Shown here one piece after another: positions 6,253-8,955 of a stretch of 8,955 nucleotides of DNA. The DNA is from Syntrophaceae bacterium (GTDB lineage Bacteria > Desulfobacterota > SM23-61), in NCBI GenBank assembly GCA_003154025.1, contig PMCE01000343.1, positions 1-8,955 of the forward strand, read 5' to 3'. The position numbers were made by a program, and so were the translations under genes. The notes below the pieces were generated by a model. The model searched no databases. It was given only the letters and a program-made list of their open reading frames with translations, and was not told the DNA's origin. Within the stretch, counting starts at the first letter, position 1; every line of letters starts with the position of its first letter.

Positions 6253-7245
6253 TTAGGTTCTCCTAACGACCTCGCGACCGTTTTTGTCTTTCTCCACAAT
6301 TCCCGATGCAAACAGCAGGTTCATCAACTCCCGACGGAGGTCCAAAGGGCCGCTGCAGACCGTGCTGCAATGGGCGCAGGTGGGGTTGGTGTTCTCCAGG
6401 GAACGATCCAGAGTCCCTCTGGATCCGAAGGTCGTATTTTTGGCCGCCATGATGTTCGCTGGATCATCCCTCAACCGGGCGTAAACGCCCGGAAGCTGTG
6501 AATCCTCTTCGGGAAGGACCGTCTTCCCCGTTGACCAGGAACTCCACTTTCCATCCCGCGAAATCCCGGTATACCCCCCGCAGGGGATAAAACATCTATA
6601 ATCCCCCCGTTTGCGGTTATACCCATGCTCCCGGCCGGCAATTTTCACGGTAGTCTTTTCTTTCGGGTCCATAAAACCCATCGGGCAGACTCGGGTACAA
6701 ATCCGGCAATTGTCGCAGAGGCTCTCCTCTAAAAGGGGATCTGGACCCAGGAGGGCATCCGTCAATACGCCACCCAAATAAACATTGGACCAGGCGCCTG
6801 GCACCAGGACATTCCCGCTCCACCCAAAAGTGCCCACCCCCGCGCCAACAGCCATATATCTTAATGACAGAGGAGGCTTGAGATCCGGATCCGGGTTTGG
6901 TTTTTCAAAGGTATGATCCGGGCGGTAGAGGCCGTTGGGGACGATGTTATGTGCTTCAAAGCCCTCCTTCTTTAAAAAAGCCTCGACGGCGGCGCCGATC
7001 CGGTAAACCTTATGGTAATTTTCGAAGAGGACCTTTTTGAACTCCATGCGGGTCACTTTTCCCAGAAAATCCTTGATCCAGTGGGTCCCCAGGGGCGCGG
7101 CGAAAGAAACGACCGAATTCGCCCAAGGCTTCTCGTACCGCATATCAGCGGAAGGCGGAGCCTCCAGAAAAGCCTCCCGGCGAGCAATTCCCACCCGCAT
7201 GGCCCCTTCCTTCAAAGCAATGGATTTAATCTTATCTTCCAGCAT
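6253..7245 (-). CDS. QueG-like 4Fe-4S protein (epoxyqueuosine reductase/dehalogenase-like), copy 2
   Basis: A 330-residue protein with the same plan as copy 1, and so a distant paralog within one operon. The N-terminus is SIALKEGAMRVGIARREAF (8-26). A nucleotide/corrinoid-type fold core is marked by YMAVGAGVGTFGWSGNVLV (130-148). Cluster 1 is CDNCRICTRVCP (Cys177, 180, 183, 187). An inter-cluster pair, RCFIPCGGY (Cys218, 222), lies at the same place as RCQWGC in copy 1. Cluster 2 is CAHCSTVCSGP (Cys290, 293, 297), where proline no longer directly follows the last Cys. The start is ATG 7245, with GAGGAG at about 8 nt. An in-frame ATG at 7266 would add seven residues containing the RBS itself, so I reject it. 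The gene lies 96 nt after the MerR gene and 167 nt before the GrdB-like gene. It is probably an electron carrier or reductase for the selenoprotein; this is inference. Confidence 0.82.
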   Translation of the reverse strand: MLEDKIKSIALKEGAMRVGIARREAFLEAPPSADMRYEKPWANSVVSFAAPLGTHWIKDFLGKVTRMEFKKVLFENYHKVYRIGAAVEAFLKKEGFEAHNIVPNGLYRPDHTFEKPNPDPDLKPPLSLRYMAVGAGVGTFGWSGNVLVPGAWSNVYLGGVLTDALLGPDPLLEESLCDNCRICTRVCPMGFMDPKEKTTVKIAGREHGYNRKRGDYRCFIPCGGYTGISRDGKWSSWSTGKTVLPEEDSQLPGVYARLRDDPANIMAAKNTTFGSRGTLDRSLENTNPTCAHCSTVCSGPLDLRRELMNLLFASGIVEKDKNGREVVRRT

Positions 7246-7341
7246 TAGGTGCCTCCTCGGTTTCAATATGGTTTTAATAAAGGCATATTCTTATGAAGCA
7301 CTTCTCGTTATTCCGTCCTCCCAAATTTTCATTGCATTGTT

Positions 7342-7785
7342 TCAAGAAAGTAATCCGAGTGTACGAAGCTCTTTTAATTTTCCGCAGGGGGCACAGTCCG
7401 GAGCGCTGCATCCCTCACAATTCCTGGTTATTTCCAGCAACCCGCCAATTTTGCTCTGCGCCGCAGTCAATAATTCTATTTCATTTTGGATTTGAGACAG
7501 GGAGGATGAAAGAATTTTTATCAATTTTCGGGTCAGCTTCCGGTCCTTGGTATTTTCGGATTTGCTCAGAGAAAGGATACTGCGAATATCTTTAATGGAG
7601 TAACCGATCCGTTTTAAAACTTGAACGGAATAGATTATCGAAACAGCCTCTTCACCATAAATCTTTCGTCCTCCGGGAGTGTTCGCGACGGGAGCCAGGA
7701 GCCCTTCTGCTTCGTAATATCGAATTGTCCGAGGGGTACACCCTGTTCGGCGACAAATTTCGCCAATCAATATTCCATCTTCCAT
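7342..7785 (-). CDS. MerR-family transcriptional regulator with C-terminal four-cysteine motif
   Basis: A 147-residue DNA-binding regulator. The winged helix-turn-helix is clear: LIGEICRRTGCTPRTIRYYE (6-25), then GLLAPVANTPGGRKIYGEE (28-46). A second helical part, LKRIGYSIKDIRSIL (57-71), and a long dimerisation helix (about 80-120) follow. The C-terminus carries CEGCSAPDCAPC (Cys123, 126, 131, 134), a spacing suited to a metal ion, a disulfide pair or an Fe-S cluster, as in the ZntR/CueR/SoxR branches. It matches none of the SoxR, MerR or CueR signatures exactly, so the signal is unknown. It is the first gene of the minus-strand run, with its own promoter and a palindrome in front, so it probably controls itself and the operon. 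The RBS is weak. Base composition is more AT-rich than in the downstream genes. Confidence 0.9.
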   Translation of the reverse strand: MEDGILIGEICRRTGCTPRTIRYYEAEGLLAPVANTPGGRKIYGEEAVSIIYSVQVLKRIGYSIKDIRSILSLSKSENTKDRKLTRKLIKILSSSLSQIQNEIELLTAAQSKIGGLLEITRNCEGCSAPDCAPCGKLKELRTLGLLS

Positions 7786-7820
7786 AAGCCTATTCTCATA
7801 TTTTAAATTCCTATTTTTAT

Positions 7821-7836
7821 TACGTTACGTAACGTA
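7821..7836. promoter_or_regulatory. 16-bp perfect palindrome, likely operator
   Basis: TACGTTACGTAACGTA reads the same on both strands and overlaps the predicted -10 box of the operon promoter. Dyad sites of this kind are bound by MerR dimers, so autoregulation is likely. In classic MerR promoters, however, the operator lies within a 19-20-nt spacer. Here the spacer is 17 nt and the palindrome covers the -10, which would suit plain repression. Another dimeric regulator is possible. Confidence 0.6.
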
Positions 7837-7859
7837 GCACTATAGAAATAACCTGTCAA
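7831..7859 (-). promoter_or_regulatory. Predicted sigma-70-type promoter of the merR-led operon
   Basis: On the minus strand, TTGACA (7859-7854) is a perfect -35. A spacer of 17 nt leads to TACGTT (7836-7831) as a -10-like box. A/T tracts at 7861-7890 sit just upstream, like an UP element. TATAGT (7844-7839) is an alternative -10, but its -35 would be poor. The start site would lie about 35-40 nt before the regulator gene. Confidence 0.5.
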
Positions 7860-7860
7860 C

Positions 7861-8150
7861 CTTTTTTAAAAAATTCTTTAAAAAAATATTCAGTCAGATT
7901 GGTTCCGGTTGCCACCAATACGGATTGTTGATTGTGGCGGAATTGCAACAATCGGGAAAATAGAATCGCTTTTGGAAAAGGATAGGCTTTCGATTAATGC
8001 CGATACCTGGGCGGATGGTATCGAAAAAGCTGGTGACATATTACAGGTTGTTTTGTCCTTCACCGCCGCAGGAATGACTCTGGTCTAGGATTCCCTGCCC
8101 GTTAATTCTTTCCCCCTTCTCTTTGTTATGTTTGATGTTTGCAAAAATTG
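7861..8150. other. Intergenic stretch with an unrecognised coding-like fragment
   Basis: After the A/T-rich promoter flank, the plus strand is open from 7882 to TAG at 8086-8088 (68 codons). It contains protein-like sequence such as RIVDCGGIATIGKIESLL and INADTWADGIEKAGDIL, but has no ATG start or RBS (only a TTG near 7909). I do not recognise it. It may be the 3' remnant of a lost gene. The rest, to the terminator, shows nothing else. Confidence 0.35.
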
Positions 8151-8203
8151 AAAAGCCCCCGAACACAATGGGCGCAATTCTGAGTCCCCATGAATCCGGG
8201 GGC
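8151..8203 (-). terminator. Rho-independent terminator of the MFS gene
   Basis: On the minus strand, GCCCCCG (8203-8197) pairs with CGGGGGC (8161-8155), with an inner ATGGG/CCCAT stem (8191-8187 with 8172-8168), followed by TTTTCAATTTTT. It begins 11 nt after the transporter stop codon and separates that gene from the merR operon downstream. Confidence 0.75.
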
Positions 8204-8213
8204 CTCTGGTCCC

Positions 8214-8954
8214 TCATTTACGGCACGGAGGTTTCAACAGCCGGGGATGAGACAAGACTCCTGCCGTGAGGGTGCATGCCGCAATTATGAGGAGAGGAAG
8301 TTTGTAAGAGCCGGTCAGAGAGACAAGAAAACCGCAGAACCAGCCCGAGATCAAACCCGCCCAAGCCTTGGACGTCTGAGTAATTCCGAAGTTTGTGGTC
8401 GCATACTTGGGCCCGTAGTAGTCTCCGATGGTGGCGGCATAGAGAGCAAAGGGAGAGCCGCCTAGAAGCGCGCAGAGAAAGACGAAGATCACAAAGACAA
8501 CCGGGTTGGCGCCAAGGTAGATAAGGGTGAGGACGGAAAGGCCCAAAAGAAGATAGAAAATGACCATGGTCTTTTCCCTTCCGATTCGATCCGAAACAGC
8601 CCCCCCGAAAATCCGGCTGACTCCGTTCCCCAGGGGGAAGAGGATCAGCAGCAGGTCAAAATGGACCTGCGGAATGCCAAACTCGCGGGCGATCATCTTC
8701 ATCTGCGCCGCAAAGATCAGGATCGTGGAGATGGCGAAGGTAAAGCAGAAATAGATAAGGAACCACTGGGGTGTCCGAAGCATCTCGCCCGGCGTATAAT
8801 CTCTGTTGACACGGGAAGCTTCAGGCGATAGGACTGCAGGGGCAGGGGTCCAGCCGTCTGGAGGGTACTTAAAAAGCAGAACCGCAGGGAGGAGAATCGC
8901 TAGCATCAATAGACCCATGTAAATGAAAGTGGATCTGACACCGAAGGCTTCCAA
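8214..8954 (-). CDS. MFS transporter, OFA (oxalate/formate antiporter-like) family, C-terminal part
   Basis: The last 246 residues of a 12-TM inner-membrane carrier; the frame is open to the window edge, so the first half lies outside. A hydrophobic helix ends in LFKYPPDGW, a pattern common after TM6 in OxlT-like OFA members. The central loop follows, then six helices, including YFCFTFAISTILIFAA, LLLILFPLGNG and VFVIFVFLCALLGGSPFALY. The MFS signature loop GGAVSDRIGREKTM lies between TM8 and TM9 and is intact. The likely substrate is a small carboxylate anion exchanged for another or taken up with protons; which one cannot be told. The first codon here is TTG for an internal Leu, not a start. 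A strong terminator follows it. Confidence 0.85.
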   Translation of the reverse strand: MEAFGVRSTFIYMGLLMLAILLPAVLLFKYPPDGWTPAPAVLSPEASRVNRDYTPGEMLRTPQWFLIYFCFTFAISTILIFAAQMKMIAREFGIPQVHFDLLLILFPLGNGVSRIFGGAVSDRIGREKTMVIFYLLLGLSVLTLIYLGANPVVFVIFVFLCALLGGSPFALYAATIGDYYGPKYATTNFGITQTSKAWAGLISGWFCGFLVSLTGSYKLPLLIIAACTLTAGVLSHPRLLKPPCRK

Positions 8955-8955
8955 A

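Noticed and set aside
7342..7344. TGA ending the MerR gene as a Sec codon
   Set aside because: Only 18 codons without family resemblance follow before TAA; the protein is already of normal MerR length.

Overview
The window looks like a chromosomal segment (roughly 50-57 % GC in genes) from an anaerobic or facultatively anaerobic bacterium that makes selenoproteins. Nothing in it fixes the taxon. The mix of a beta-keto acid cleavage enzyme, an acyl-CoA-type dehydrogenase, an OFA-type MFS carrier and many Fe-S and selenium redox proteins would fit an uncultured Desulfobacterota-like or similar lineage, but that is inference. There is no rRNA, tRNA, CRISPR array or intact insertion sequence.

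Left part, plus strand (1-2566): a 5'-truncated BKACE (DUF849) gene and a 3-hydroxyacyl-CoA dehydrogenase gene form a short catabolic operon. The dehydrogenase could make a 3-keto acid or ester that BKACE cleaves with acetyl-CoA. A third gene with a very strong ribosome binding site follows, but it is a wrecked NAD-dependent epimerase/dehydratase with frameshifts and a stop codon. It runs into the orphan C-terminal tail of a C25/CHAT-like peptidase.

Centre, minus strand (7785 down to 2805): six genes on one strand in likely operon order. These are a MerR-family regulator with a four-cysteine tail, a QueG-like 4Fe-4S protein, a GrdB/PrdB-type reductase, an iron-sulfur flavoprotein of the NADPH-dependent FMN reductase fold, a second QueG-like 4Fe-4S protein, and an OsmC-like protein. 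Two of these genes are split by an in-frame TGA where the homologous coding sequence clearly continues: GrdB-like (TGA at 5624-5626, U-P-F-C motif) and OsmC-like (TGA at 2931-2933). In both cases a GC-rich hairpin with guanine in its loop lies 12-13 nt after the TGA, as expected for a bacterial SECIS. I therefore read both as selenocysteine codons. Conventional annotation would report three or four broken fragments here. The gene set suggests a selenium-dependent reductive or detoxifying system in which Fe-S and flavin proteins deliver electrons to the selenoprotein(s), under a thiol- or metal-sensing MerR regulator. The substrate is unknown. The OsmC-like gene appears shortened at its C-terminus, so it may be decaying.

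Right part (7786-8955): an AT-rich promoter region with a 16-bp perfect palindrome overlapping the predicted -10 of the merR-led operon, a coding-like fragment that I cannot identify, a strong hairpin terminator, and the C-terminal part of an OFA-family MFS transporter that runs off the window edge.
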